A stretch of DNA of 64,000 nucleotides from positions 22,850 to 86,849 of the forward strand of contig DASVBU010000025.1 of the NCBI GenBank assembly GCA_036375695.1. The letters are read 5' to 3'. Source of the DNA: ZC4RG35 sp036375695. Its GTDB lineage: Bacteria > Actinomycetota > Acidimicrobiia > Spongiisociales > ZC4RG35. The notes beneath the pieces are model-generated. The model worked only from the letters and a program-made list of their open reading frames with translations, had not been told where the DNA came from and did not search any database. Positions 19,534 through 27,273 of this stretch are shown one piece after another. The position numbers and the translations under genes are program-made. Numbering within the stretch: position 1 is the first letter of the stretch; every line of letters starts with the position of its first letter.

Positions 19534-19755
19534 TCACAGTTGGACGAACCCCTCCAGGACCCCCCGTCGAGCCTCGAACTCGTCGGCCGGACGGGCGAAC
19601 CTGGCTCTCGCCACTTCGTTGGTGAGTTCGCCGTGGAGCCTGAAGCTGACCTTCCCGCAGTCGCTGCACACGCTTCGCTCCAGACCGGCGACCGTCACCG
19701 AAACATTCATCTCGTGAGCGCAACGATCACGTCGCGCCCGCGTCAATCTCCTCAT
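19534..19755 (-). CDS. Small zinc-ribbon protein, paralogue A
   Basis: 73-residue protein starting MRRLTRARRDRCAHEMNV with GGGAGG 5 bases before the ATG. A Cys-x-His (CAH, residues 12-14) and C-x2-C (VCSDCG, residues 30-33) form a likely zinc site, joined by the segment VTVAGLERSVC. The same arrangement, CSH ... VTAGLERTVCERCG, occurs in the protein at 62726-63085, so the two are paralogues. The rest is helical and charged. Family not recognised; DNA/RNA binding or a regulatory role is only a guess. A longer upstream frame lacks coding character. Confidence 0.68.
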   Translation of the reverse strand: MRRLTRARRDRCAHEMNVSVTVAGLERSVCSDCGKVSFRLHGELTNEVARARFARPADEFEARRGVLEGFVQL

Positions 19756-19884
19756 GTATGCCTCCCTCGCACCCACGTAGCCCACAGCATGCGGGGACGG
19801 AGCCGATCTGTCCATGAGTCGCCCGGCCCAACCATTCGGAAACTCGAAGCCTCCGACGCGAGTCGAATCGGGCGGAGGTACGAA

Positions 19885-20199
19885 ATGACTGCATCCCAGG
19901 CGGCACGAACGAGTTGGAAGTTCCACGATTATCTGGTCGGCATCCTCGGCGGCGGGGGCGTCGGCGCATCGCTCGGCGTCTTCGTCGCGGCACGGCTCCT
20001 CGAGGACACCATGGAGCCACCACTGGTCATCGCCATCGGCGCAATCGTCGGGGCCGTGATCGGCATCTTGCTCATGAGGCAGACGAGGGAGAACCACGAA
20101 GGGTTCTGGACGGTGACCACGGTCGTGATGTGGATCGTGGCCGTCGCATCGGCCGTCTTCCTCATCCTGCTCTACCGGGCCCTCCTCGACTTCAACTGA
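19885..20199 (+). CDS. Small three-helix membrane protein
   Basis: 104-residue hypothetical membrane protein from ATG 19885, with GCGGAGGT 6 bases upstream. Three hydrophobic segments: about 17-34 (YLVGILGGGGVGASLGVFV), 43-62 (PPLVIAIGAIVGAVIGIL) and 74-98 (WTVTTVVMWIVAVASAVFLI). No catalytic motif seen. The first two segments are Gly-rich, suggesting tight helix packing. Its neighbours do not reveal a role. Confidence 0.65.
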   Translation: MTASQAARTSWKFHDYLVGILGGGGVGASLGVFVAARLLEDTMEPPLVIAIGAIVGAVIGILLMRQTRENHEGFWTVTTVVMWIVAVASAVFLILLYRALLDFN

Positions 20200-20263
20200 G
20201 GTTTCGCCCGGTGGGCGGGCGGGGTCGCGGGATTACTCTGCGGCCGAGACAAGGAGCCCGAAC

Positions 20264-21562
20264 ATGCCCACTCATGCGGAACTGTTGGCGCGTCATCGTC
20301 GGGTGCTGCCCGACTGGATGATCCTGTATTACAGGGAGCCGATCGCACTGGTCGACGGCGATGGTCGATATGTGACCGACGCCGAGGGGAACCGCTACCT
20401 CGACTTCTTCGGGGGCATCCTCGTCACCATGTCGGGCCACCGGTTGCCGCGGGTGGTCGAGGCGATCAAGGCTCAGGCCGACCGGTTGCTCCACTCGTCG
20501 ACCCTGTACCTCATCGAGTCGCAGATCGAGCTCGCCGAGAGGATCGCCGAGCTGAGTGGCATCCCCGACGCCAAGGTCTTCTTCACCAACTCGGGCACCG
20601 AGGCCAACGACGCCGCCCTGATGATCGCCACCCAACTCCGCAACTCGAACCAGGTGATCGCGTTCCGGGGGAGCTACCACGGCCGATCCCATTCCACCGT
20701 GGCGATCACCGGACAGCGGGCATGGTCGGCCACGTCGTTGAGCCCGTTCCACACCATTTACGTGCACGGGCCATACAAGCTGCGAAGCCCATTCGGTCAT
20801 CTCTCCGACGACGAGTACACCGCCGCCTGCGTGCGCGACCTCGAAGACATGCTCACCGTGGGCACGGCCGGACAGGTGGCGGCCATGATCGCCGAGCCGA
20901 TCCAGGGAGTCGGGGGGTTCGCCACACCACCAGACGGCTTCCTCGGGGCGATCAAGGAGGTCACCGACCGCCACGACATCCTCTTCATCTCCGACGAGGT
21001 CCAGACGGGCTGGGGTCGCACCGGGGAGAACTTCTGGGGCTATCAGGCCCATGGCATCGTGCCCGACCTCCTCACGTTCGCCAAGGGTCTCGGGAACGGG
21101 CTGGCGATCGGTGGTGTGGTCGCCTCGGCCGAGGTCATGGACTCGATGCCGGCCAACTCGATCTCGACCTTCGGGGGGAACCCGCTGTCCACGGCGGCGG
21201 CCCTGGCCAACCTGGAGTACCTGCTGGAGAACGACCTGCAGACCAACGCCCTCAAGGTCGGCGCCCGGCTCAAGAGTGGTCTCGACGACCTCGCAGACGA
21301 GGTCCCGGAGATCGCAGAGGTTCGTGGCAAGGGTCTGATGCTGGGCGTGGAGTTCGCGGACCCGGAGTCGGGTGAGCCGTTGTCCGGTTTCACCGGCGAA
21401 GTGATGGAGGAGGCGAAGAAGGCCGGTTTGCTCATCGGCAAAGGTGGTCTCTTCGGGAACACCCTCCGAATCGCCCCGCCGCTCTCTCTCACCGAGGCCG
21501 AGGCCGACGAGGGGCTGGAGAAGCTGCGTACGGCCATGCTGCGGGCCCGCTCCACCGACTAG
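20264..21562 (+). CDS. Class III pyridoxal-phosphate aminotransferase
   Basis: PLP-dependent omega-aminotransferase, 432 residues, resembling AGXT2-like alanine-glyoxylate and 4-aminobutyrate aminotransferases. Seen: FFTNSGTEANDAA (phosphate binding), GSYHGRS, the Asp that holds the pyridine N in FISDEVQTGWGRTG, the Schiff-base Lys in LTFAKGLGNG, and STFGGNPL. AAGGAG lies 7 bases before ATG. Amino donor and acceptor cannot be fixed from sequence. Confidence 0.9.
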   Translation: MPTHAELLARHRRVLPDWMILYYREPIALVDGDGRYVTDAEGNRYLDFFGGILVTMSGHRLPRVVEAIKAQADRLLHSSTLYLIESQIELAERIAELSGIPDAKVFFTNSGTEANDAALMIATQLRNSNQVIAFRGSYHGRSHSTVAITGQRAWSATSLSPFHTIYVHGPYKLRSPFGHLSDDEYTAACVRDLEDMLTVGTAGQVAAMIAEPIQGVGGFATPPDGFLGAIKEVTDRHDILFISDEVQTGWGRTGENFWGYQAHGIVPDLLTFAKGLGNGLAIGGVVASAEVMDSMPANSISTFGGNPLSTAAALANLEYLLENDLQTNALKVGARLKSGLDDLADEVPEIAEVRGKGLMLGVEFADPESGEPLSGFTGEVMEEAKKAGLLIGKGGLFGNTLRIAPPLSLTEAEADEGLEKLRTAMLRARSTD

Positions 21563-21580
21563 GGAATCGGCAACGCCCGT

Positions 21581-21643
21581 CGATGGTTGTCATGTCAACC
21601 AGCTGATCGCGGGTAAACGACTTCCAACCATCGAGGTGTTGAA
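21581..21643 (+). promoter_or_regulatory. Alternative hairpins in the leader of the luciferase-like gene
   Basis: CGATGGTTG (21581-21589) can pair with CAACCATCG (21625-21633), whose last base is the first base of the Shine-Dalgarno GAGG. The inner GGTTG (21585-21589) can instead pair with CAACC (21596-21600). The two folds are mutually exclusive, as in attenuators. No known riboswitch class is recognised. Confidence 0.4.
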
Positions 21644-22666
21644 ATGGAATTGGGTCTCACCAGCTTCGCCGAGACGATCCCGCCCTCGGGTGGCGAGCCG
21701 ACCGGCCATGGCGTCAGGCTGCGTCAGGTCATCGAGGAGGTGGTCACCGCCGAGGAGGTCGGACTCGACGTCTACGGATTGGGGGAGCATCATCGACCCG
21801 ACTTCGCGTCTTCCGCCCCGGCCGTGGTGCTGGCCGCCGCCGCGGGCAAGACCTCTCGCATCCGGCTCTTCCCGGCCGTCTCCATCCTCTCCACGGACGA
21901 CCCGGTACGTGTCTTCCAGCAGTACGCCACACTGGATCTGGTGTCCAATGGCCGGGCCGAACTGCTCGTCGGCAGGGGGTCGTTCATCGAGTCGTTCCCA
22001 CTCTTCGGGTATCGCCTCGAGGACTACGACGAGCTCTTCGCCGAGAAGCTGGATCTCCTGCTGCGGATCCGGGACGAGGAGGGCCCGTTCGAGTGGTCGG
22101 GGCGGTTCCGCCCGCCGATCCAGGGCCAGGGCGTCTACCCGAGACCCGAGCGCCGGCTTCCGATCAGGGTCGCGGTGGGCGGCACCCCGGCGTCGGTGGT
22201 CCGTGCCGCCAGCCGGGGGCTCGGTCTCTCACTCGCGATCATCGGCGGGGCGCCCGACCGATTCCGGACGCTGACCGATCTCTATCGGTCGAGTCTCGTC
22301 GACCACGGGCACGATCCCGCCGACTTCCCGATCTCGGTTCACGCCCACGGCTTCGTCGCCCCCACGGACGACGAGGCCGCTGAGATCTTCTACCCGTCCT
22401 ACTCGGTGGCGATGACCCGCATCGGCCGGGAGCGTGGCTGGGGCCCCATGACCCGGGAGCAGTTCGAGGCGATGCGGTCGCCCGCCGGTTCGCTGGTGCT
22501 GGGCAGCCCGGAGACCGTCGCCGCCAAGATCCTGCGTTGGAAGGAGGTGCTCGGCATGGAGCGGTTCGAGCTCCACGTCAGTGTCGGCACCATCCCGCAC
22601 GAGCACGTGCTCCGGTCCATCGAGCTGTTCGGCCAGAAGGCGGCTCCGATCGTCAGGGGCGGCTGA
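21644..22666 (+). CDS. Luciferase-like flavin-dependent oxidoreductase
   Basis: LLM-class (bacterial luciferase superfamily) TIM-barrel oxidoreductase, 340 residues. Seen: GLTSFAETIP start, the GEHHRPDF segment typical of the superfamily, LVGRGSFIESFPLFGY, and a C-terminal SPETVAAKI. It resembles the MsnO8/Nitrilotriacetate-type subgroup annotated as LLM class. Cofactor is FMN or F420, not decidable here. GAGG 7 bases before the ATG, adjacent to a possible regulatory hairpin. It converges on the beta-lactamase-fold gene with a 3-base gap. Confidence 0.85.
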   Translation: MELGLTSFAETIPPSGGEPTGHGVRLRQVIEEVVTAEEVGLDVYGLGEHHRPDFASSAPAVVLAAAAGKTSRIRLFPAVSILSTDDPVRVFQQYATLDLVSNGRAELLVGRGSFIESFPLFGYRLEDYDELFAEKLDLLLRIRDEEGPFEWSGRFRPPIQGQGVYPRPERRLPIRVAVGGTPASVVRAASRGLGLSLAIIGGAPDRFRTLTDLYRSSLVDHGHDPADFPISVHAHGFVAPTDDEAAEIFYPSYSVAMTRIGRERGWGPMTREQFEAMRSPAGSLVLGSPETVAAKILRWKEVLGMERFELHVSVGTIPHEHVLRSIELFGQKAAPIVRGG

Positions 22667-22669
22667 GCC

Positions 22670-23662
22670 TCAACCGGTCATCGCCTCGGCGACGATCCTG
22701 CTGATCCGCTCCACCGCCGCGATCCCGGACGGGTGATCGGGCCAGCCCTGGGTGAGGATTGCCACGACATAACCCGGGTCGGCGCCGGGCCCGTCCACCC
22801 ACCCCACCGAGTTGATGATCTCGCCGGCGAAGCCGTTCTTGAGCGCCACGGTCCAGCCACCGGGGACGCCGGCGGTGACCCCCCAACGCTGAGATGACAC
22901 AACCGAGGTCATCAGGTCGAGGGCGATCGCCCGGTACTCCGACTCGAGGGGCCCCCATTGCCCCACCAAGACCTGTCGGATGAGGTTCACCTGGTCACGG
23001 GCCGACGTGGTCGTCCGTCCCCACGCCGAACCGTCGTCGGCCCTCACTGTGGTCTGGCCGAGGCCGAAGAGGTCGCGCTGCTCCTTGAACCAAGGCGAGC
23101 CCCCGAAGTGGTTCCAGAGGGCGCGCACCTCGTCGTTGGTCGACCGGGTGATCATGGGCACCAGCTGGCTCATCTCCCAGTCGGTCACCGGGCGCCCCTC
23201 CTGCTGGGCCTCGAGGAGCGTCCCGGCCATCACCATCACCTTGAACACCGACGCCGTCCACTGGCGATTCTGGGGGTTGATCGAGTAGTCGCAGCTCGTC
23301 CTCAGATCGTGGACCCAGGCGGTGATCTGCCTGCCCGGGTAGTCGGCGAGCAATTGTGAGACGACCTCGTCGGTGAACATCTGGGGCCGACAGTGGGCGG
23401 GGACCGTGGGTTGGGCCGGGCGGCTGGTGGTGGTCTCCCGAGGGGCGGTGGTGGGGGCTGCCACGGTCGTCGTCGTGGTGGGGATCGTCGTGGTGGTGGT
23501 CGTCGTCGACGTCGTCGTCGTCGGGCTGGACGTGGTCGTCGTGGTCGAGGTCGTGGTCGACGTGCTCGTCGTGGTGGTCGGCTCCGGCACGGTGGTCTCG
23601 GCTGCCGGCCCGGCACAGGCGGCGAGGACGACCAGGGTCAGAGCGGGGACCAGCTTCCGCAC
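22670..23662 (-). CDS. Beta-lactamase-fold serine hydrolase lipoprotein
   Basis: Secreted class A beta-lactamase-like (beta-lactamase2 family) protein, 330 residues from GTG 23662. Lipobox LVVLAAC near residue 15, then an unusually long Thr/Ser linker (about residues 25-85) before the catalytic domain. Seen: SVFK (Ser-x2-Lys nucleophile motif), STNDEV at the SxN position, and LKNG where lactamases have KTG. These fit a penicillin-interactive fold but KNG and no obvious deacylation Glu argue against assuming resistance. A longer frame reaching 23806 runs into the hairpin region and is rejected. Confidence 0.8.
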   Translation of the reverse strand: MRKLVPALTLVVLAACAGPAAETTVPEPTTTTSTSTTTSTTTTTSSPTTTTSTTTTTTTIPTTTTTVAAPTTAPRETTTSRPAQPTVPAHCRPQMFTDEVVSQLLADYPGRQITAWVHDLRTSCDYSINPQNRQWTASVFKVMVMAGTLLEAQQEGRPVTDWEMSQLVPMITRSTNDEVRALWNHFGGSPWFKEQRDLFGLGQTTVRADDGSAWGRTTTSARDQVNLIRQVLVGQWGPLESEYRAIALDLMTSVVSSQRWGVTAGVPGGWTVALKNGFAGEIINSVGWVDGPGADPGYVVAILTQGWPDHPSGIAAVERISRIVAEAMTG

Positions 23663-23700
23663 ACCGGCATTGTGGTCGACGCGCCAGACTCGCCGGACCT

Positions 23701-23732
23701 CTCCCCCGTGTAGCGGCAGCGGAGCGGGGGAG
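23701..23732 (-). terminator. GC-rich hairpin downstream of the XRE regulator gene
   Basis: CTCCCCC (23701) pairs with GGGGGAG (23726) around a loop with GCGGCAGCGGA. A further short CCCC/GGGG hairpin and a GCGAGCGAAGCGAGC motif follow up to the regulator stop codon at 23767. It resembles the element at 14666-14715. Confidence 0.45.
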
Positions 23733-23766
23733 TACCCCGAAGGGGGGAGGGGGCGAGCGAAGCGAG

Positions 23767-24402
23767 CTATAGACGGGTGTCGTGCTCGCGACCGACCACG
23801 AACCACACCGCCTTCACCGGCTCGTCGCCGTCGTTGTAGAGACGATGGGGTGTCGTCGAGTCGAAGGCGATCGAGTCGCCGGGGCCCAGCTCGTACTCCT
23901 GGAACCCGATCTGGACGGTGAGGGTCCCCGAGATCACGTATCCGTACTCACGCCCGTGGTGGCGCATCAGTGACATGTCCGGTGTCGAGGAACCACCCAC
24001 GTCGTAGGTGGCCAGGAGGAAGTCGATGCCCTCCTCGCCCTCCGCCGTCAGCTCCTCCCACCTGACACCGGACGCCAGGTCGATCACCTGGCGGCTACCG
24101 GTCCTCGCCACCGGCGCACTGGCGTTCTCCTCCACTGTGTGGTCGGGCTCGGTGTAGTCGTCCCCTCTGATGATGCGATCGAGGGACACGTCCAGTTCGG
24201 TGACGATGGCGTACAGCGTGCCCACGGATGGCTTGGAGACGCCACTCTCCAGCTGGGAGATCAGGCTCGCCGACAGTCCGAGCCGCCGCGCCAATTCGCG
24301 CTGGCTCAGCCCCGCTTTGATCCGCTCCTCCCGGAGACGGGCGCCAATGCCATCGAGTGCCCCCAGTGAGGTGTCGGCGGCGCCGCTCACATCAGCATCC
24401 AT
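23767..24402 (-). CDS. XRE-family regulator with C-terminal cupin sensor
   Basis: Cytoplasmic transcription regulator of 211 residues. The helix-turn-helix spans about residues 20-75 (LREERIKAGLSQRELARRLG, then ASLISQLESG). The cupin_2 domain spans about 125-205 and contains HHGREYGYVISG and GPGDSIAFDSTTPH. Cupin-fused XRE proteins usually respond to a small molecule and control adjacent catabolic genes. It overlaps the SDR gene by 16 bases, and that pair is divergent from the LhgO gene and the large operon, so it is the probable regulator of the 25-39 kb system (inference). Confidence 0.88.
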   Translation of the reverse strand: MDADVSGAADTSLGALDGIGARLREERIKAGLSQRELARRLGLSASLISQLESGVSKPSVGTLYAIVTELDVSLDRIIRGDDYTEPDHTVEENASAPVARTGSRQVIDLASGVRWEELTAEGEEGIDFLLATYDVGGSSTPDMSLMRHHGREYGYVISGTLTVQIGFQEYELGPGDSIAFDSTTPHRLYNDGDEPVKAVWFVVGREHDTRL

Positions 24403-25076
24403 CCGCCGTCGATGGGCAGGTTGACACCGTTCACCGACGCATTCTCCAGCAGGAAGACGGTGGCATCCACGACGTCGGCCATCGTGGTCAGCTTGCCGGT
24501 GGGCGTGCGGGCGACGACGTGGCTCAGGTCCTTGTCCTTCCAGAACGGGCTGTCGCCGACGATCCCGGGGTGGATGGCGTTGACCCGCACGGGGGCCAGC
24601 TCGAGCGCAAGGGTGACGATCATCGACGTGACCGCACCGTTCACCGTGGTGACCGTGGTGGAGCCCGGGTACGGGCGGTCCTTGGCTCGCCCACCGAAGA
24701 GCACGATCGAGGCATCCTCGGTGAGCCGGTCGGACAGGGCGTGGATCACCTCCGTGTAGCTGACCAGCTTCATCGTGGCCAGCTTGATCGCGCGCTCGTA
24801 CGAATACTCCCGGACACTGTTGCTGTCACGGGCAATCGCCGCCAGGACCAGGCGCGACACCGGACCGACATCGGCGAGGGCGGGTGCGATCAGCGAAGGG
24901 TCGGCGAGGTCGAAGCCGATCCCGGTGGCGCCGTCGCCGAGCTCGGCGGCGATCTTCCGGCACCGCTCGTCCTCACTCCCGGTGACCACCACCTCTGCGC
25001 CCTGGCCCAGGTAGTGCTTGGCGATCTCGAGCCCGATACCGGATGTGCCCCCCACGACGACGACCGCTCCATTCAC
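24387..25076 (-). CDS. SDR-fold protein lacking catalytic Tyr/Lys
   Basis: Short-chain dehydrogenase/reductase fold, 229 residues. GTG 25076 is chosen because AAGGAGGG lies 8 bases upstream and the protein then opens with the Rossmann strand NGAVVVVGGTSGIG. The cofactor-binding TSGIG motif is present (residues 11-15), and LALELAPVRVNAIHPG (from 156) fixes the alignment. At the Tyr-x3-Lys position it reads V142-T-T-V-N146, and the usual Ser strand reads VLFGGR. It may therefore bind NAD(P) without dehydrogenase activity, or use other residues. It is co-transcribed with the XRE-cupin regulator. Confidence 0.82.
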   Translation of the reverse strand: MNGAVVVVGGTSGIGLEIAKHYLGQGAEVVVTGSEDERCRKIAAELGDGATGIGFDLADPSLIAPALADVGPVSRLVLAAIARDSNSVREYSYERAIKLATMKLVSYTEVIHALSDRLTEDASIVLFGGRAKDRPYPGSTTVTTVNGAVTSMIVTLALELAPVRVNAIHPGIVGDSPFWKDKDLSHVVARTPTGKLTTMADVVDATVFLLENASVNGVNLPIDGGWMLM

Positions 25077-25100
25077 AGTTCCGACCCTCCTTGATGCGCT

Positions 25101-25126
25101 CGGTCGAGGATATACCCTCGGAGCCG
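25101..25126. promoter_or_regulatory. Palindromic operator candidate in the divergent control region
   Basis: CGAGG (25105-25109) and CCTCG (25116-25120) flank ATATAC, with further CGG and CCG outside (25101 and 25124). On the minus strand the centre reads TATCCT, a good -10 for the SDR-regulator pair. It lies between the SDR gene and LhgO, so it is a plausible site for the XRE-cupin regulator. Confidence 0.45.
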
Positions 25127-25157
25127 ACGCGTGCAGTCCTACTGAGCAGGTGAGAGG

Positions 25158-26354
25158 TTGAAGGGCGACCTGGCGGTCATCGGGGGCGGTCTCATCGGGT
25201 TGGCCACCGCCCGCGCCTATCTCGAGGAGCGGCCCGGTGCCTCGGTGACCGTGTTCGAGAAGGAGGCGCGCCTGGCCGGCCATCAGAGCGGTCACTCCAG
25301 CGGTGTCATCCACTCCGGTCTCTACTACCGGCCCGGATCGCTCAAGGCGAGGCTGGCGGTGGCGGGAGCGGAGGAGATGTACCGGTTCGTCGAGGCAGAG
25401 GGCATCGGGTTCGCCCGGTCGGGGAAGCTGGTGATCGCAGTATCACCAAGGGAGCTGCCGGCGCTCGACGAACTGGAGCGACGGGGCCACGCCAACGGAC
25501 TCGCGGGTCTGCGACGCATCGGGTCCGAGGAGATAACCGAGATCGAACCGGCCGCCACCGGGTTGGCGGCCCTGCACGTGCCTGCTGCAGGGGTGACCGA
25601 TTTCGTCGCCGTTGCCGAGCGTCTCGCAGCCAGGCTCGCCGAGCAGGGTGTCGTGATCCGAACGGGCACCGGTGTCACGGGCATCTCCGAACGAGGGGAT
25701 CACGTCGAGGTCGTTGCCGGAGGAGAGACGCATCGCTTCGAGAATCTCGTCAACTGCGCCGGTCTCCAATCCGACCGGGTGGCGGCGATGGCCGGCGTGG
25801 ACGCCGGAATCCGGATCGTCCCGTTCCGGGGCGAGTACTTCAACCTCGTCGGCCCGCTCTCCGAGCGAGTGAGGGCCTCGATCTACCCCGTGCCCGACCC
25901 CAGGTATCCGTTCCTCGGCGTCCACTTCACCAGAGGCGTGGATGGATCTGTCCACGTCGGGCCCAATGCCGTCCTCGCGTTGGGCAGGGAGCAGTACCGG
26001 GGGGAGCGGCCCAACCTGGCGGACATCGCCGAGCTGATCCGGTTCGGTGGTTTCTGGAGACTGGCCGCGCAGAACATCCCGGCGGGCGCAAGGGAGATGG
26101 TCTCGAGATGGCGTCGGCTCTATGCCCGGCAGGCACGACGGCTCGTCCCGGGAGTGACCGCCACGGATCTCGGCCCCGGTGGGGCCGGGATCAGGGCCCA
26201 GGCAGTCGATCGGCGGGGCAAGCTCGTCGACGACTTCGTCATCGAGCGCTCGGACCGGGCAGTCCACGTCCTCAACGCCCCCTCACCAGGCGCCACGGCA
26301 TCCCTGGCCATCGGTCGGCACATCGCGAAAGTGATCGCTCTGGGTGCACGCTGA
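25158..26354 (+). CDS. lhgO: L-2-hydroxyglutarate oxidase LhgO-like FAD enzyme
   Basis: FAD-dependent 2-hydroxyacid oxidase/dehydrogenase of the DAO superfamily, 398 residues. Seen: dinucleotide-binding VIGGGLIGLATA at the N-terminus, VFEKE, the LhgO hallmark GHQSGHSSGVIHSGLYY with the FAD-contacting His, NCAGLQSDRVA, and VPFRGEYF. TTG start with AGCAGG 7 bases upstream. In E. coli LhgO oxidises L-2-hydroxyglutarate to 2-oxoglutarate. Here, next to a catabolic operon, a different 2-hydroxyacid is possible. Confidence 0.85.
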   Translation: MKGDLAVIGGGLIGLATARAYLEERPGASVTVFEKEARLAGHQSGHSSGVIHSGLYYRPGSLKARLAVAGAEEMYRFVEAEGIGFARSGKLVIAVSPRELPALDELERRGHANGLAGLRRIGSEEITEIEPAATGLAALHVPAAGVTDFVAVAERLAARLAEQGVVIRTGTGVTGISERGDHVEVVAGGETHRFENLVNCAGLQSDRVAAMAGVDAGIRIVPFRGEYFNLVGPLSERVRASIYPVPDPRYPFLGVHFTRGVDGSVHVGPNAVLALGREQYRGERPNLADIAELIRFGGFWRLAAQNIPAGAREMVSRWRRLYARQARRLVPGVTATDLGPGGAGIRAQAVDRRGKLVDDFVIERSDRAVHVLNAPSPGATASLAIGRHIAKVIALGAR

Positions 26355-26385
26355 GGCCCTACCTGTGTAGTGTCACTGTTCACCG

Positions 26386-27273
26386 ATGAACAGCCAGCGC
26401 GCAGTGGCGGTGTTGGGGACCGGTCGCATGGGAGCCGCGATGGCCTCCACCATCATGCGATCCGGCCTGCCCGTCACGGTGTGGAACCGGAGCCGCGACA
26501 AGGCCGACGAACTGGCCGGGCGCATCGGCTGCACGGTCGCAGAAAGCGCCGCGTCCGCGGCGGCGGGCGCGGCCTACGTGATCACGAGCCTGGCCGACGA
26601 CGCCGCGGTAAAGGCGGTCTATCTCGGCGATGACGGTGTCGCCTCGGGCGTCGGCCCGGGGCAGGTCGTGATCGACACCTCGACCATCGACCCGGCCACC
26701 GTCCACGAGATCGGGGCCGCCATCGACGCCGCAGGTGCCACGTTCCTCGACTGCCCTGTGTCGGGGAGTGTCTCGGTGGTCGAGGCCGGGAACCTCACGA
26801 TCATGGCCGGGGGCGAGGCCGCCGAGGTGGAAGCAGCCCGACCCGCCCTCGACCCGATTGCGGCCCGGATCATCCACACCGGCCCCAGGGGAACCGGCGC
26901 GGCGATGAAACTGGCCATCAATTCACTGGTGCACGCCCTCAATGTGGCCCTGTCCGAGGCGCTGGTCCTGGCCGAGCGCGCCGGCATCGACCGGAAGATC
27001 GCCTATGAGGTCTTCGCCAGCGGGGCCAGCGGGGCCCCGTTCGTCCAGTACAAGCGGCAGGCGTTCGAGGACCCGGAGAACGCGGCCGTGGCATTCAGCC
27101 TCGACCTGGTGCAGAAGGACATGGAGCTGATCACGGGGCTGGGCCAACGTACGGGCACTCCGATGGCCGCTGCGGACACGGTGCTCCGCCTGGTCCGTGA
27201 GGCCAACGAGGCTGGTTTCGCCGACCGCGACATGAGCGCGGTCGCCGAGTTCCTGAGAGGGAGGGCTGGCTGA
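26386..27273 (+). CDS. NAD(P)-dependent dehydrogenase of the HIBADH/GlxR family
   Basis: Beta-hydroxyacid dehydrogenase, 295 residues. Seen: GTGRMGAAMA Rossmann motif (residues 11-20), substrate-binding FLDCPVSGSVSVVEAGNL, catalytic Lys in GAAMKLAINSL (near 171), and a C-terminal helical domain ending with KDMELITGLG. Family members reduce tartronate semialdehyde (GlxR) or oxidise 3-hydroxyisobutyrate. First gene of a tightly packed operon; its stop overlaps the bicupin ATG. The adjacent AllE-like bicupin recalls the E. coli glyoxylate/allantoin regulon, which favours a GlxR-like role (inference). Confidence 0.88.
   Translation: MNSQRAVAVLGTGRMGAAMASTIMRSGLPVTVWNRSRDKADELAGRIGCTVAESAASAAAGAAYVITSLADDAAVKAVYLGDDGVASGVGPGQVVIDTSTIDPATVHEIGAAIDAAGATFLDCPVSGSVSVVEAGNLTIMAGGEAAEVEAARPALDPIAARIIHTGPRGTGAAMKLAINSLVHALNVALSEALVLAERAGIDRKIAYEVFASGASGAPFVQYKRQAFEDPENAAVAFSLDLVQKDMELITGLGQRTGTPMAAADTVLRLVREANEAGFADRDMSAVAEFLRGRAG

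Noticed and set aside
22670..23662. Antibiotic-resistance beta-lactamase
   Set aside because: The fold is lactamase-like, but the KTG motif reads KNG and no deacylating Glu motif is evident, so a resistance call is not supported.
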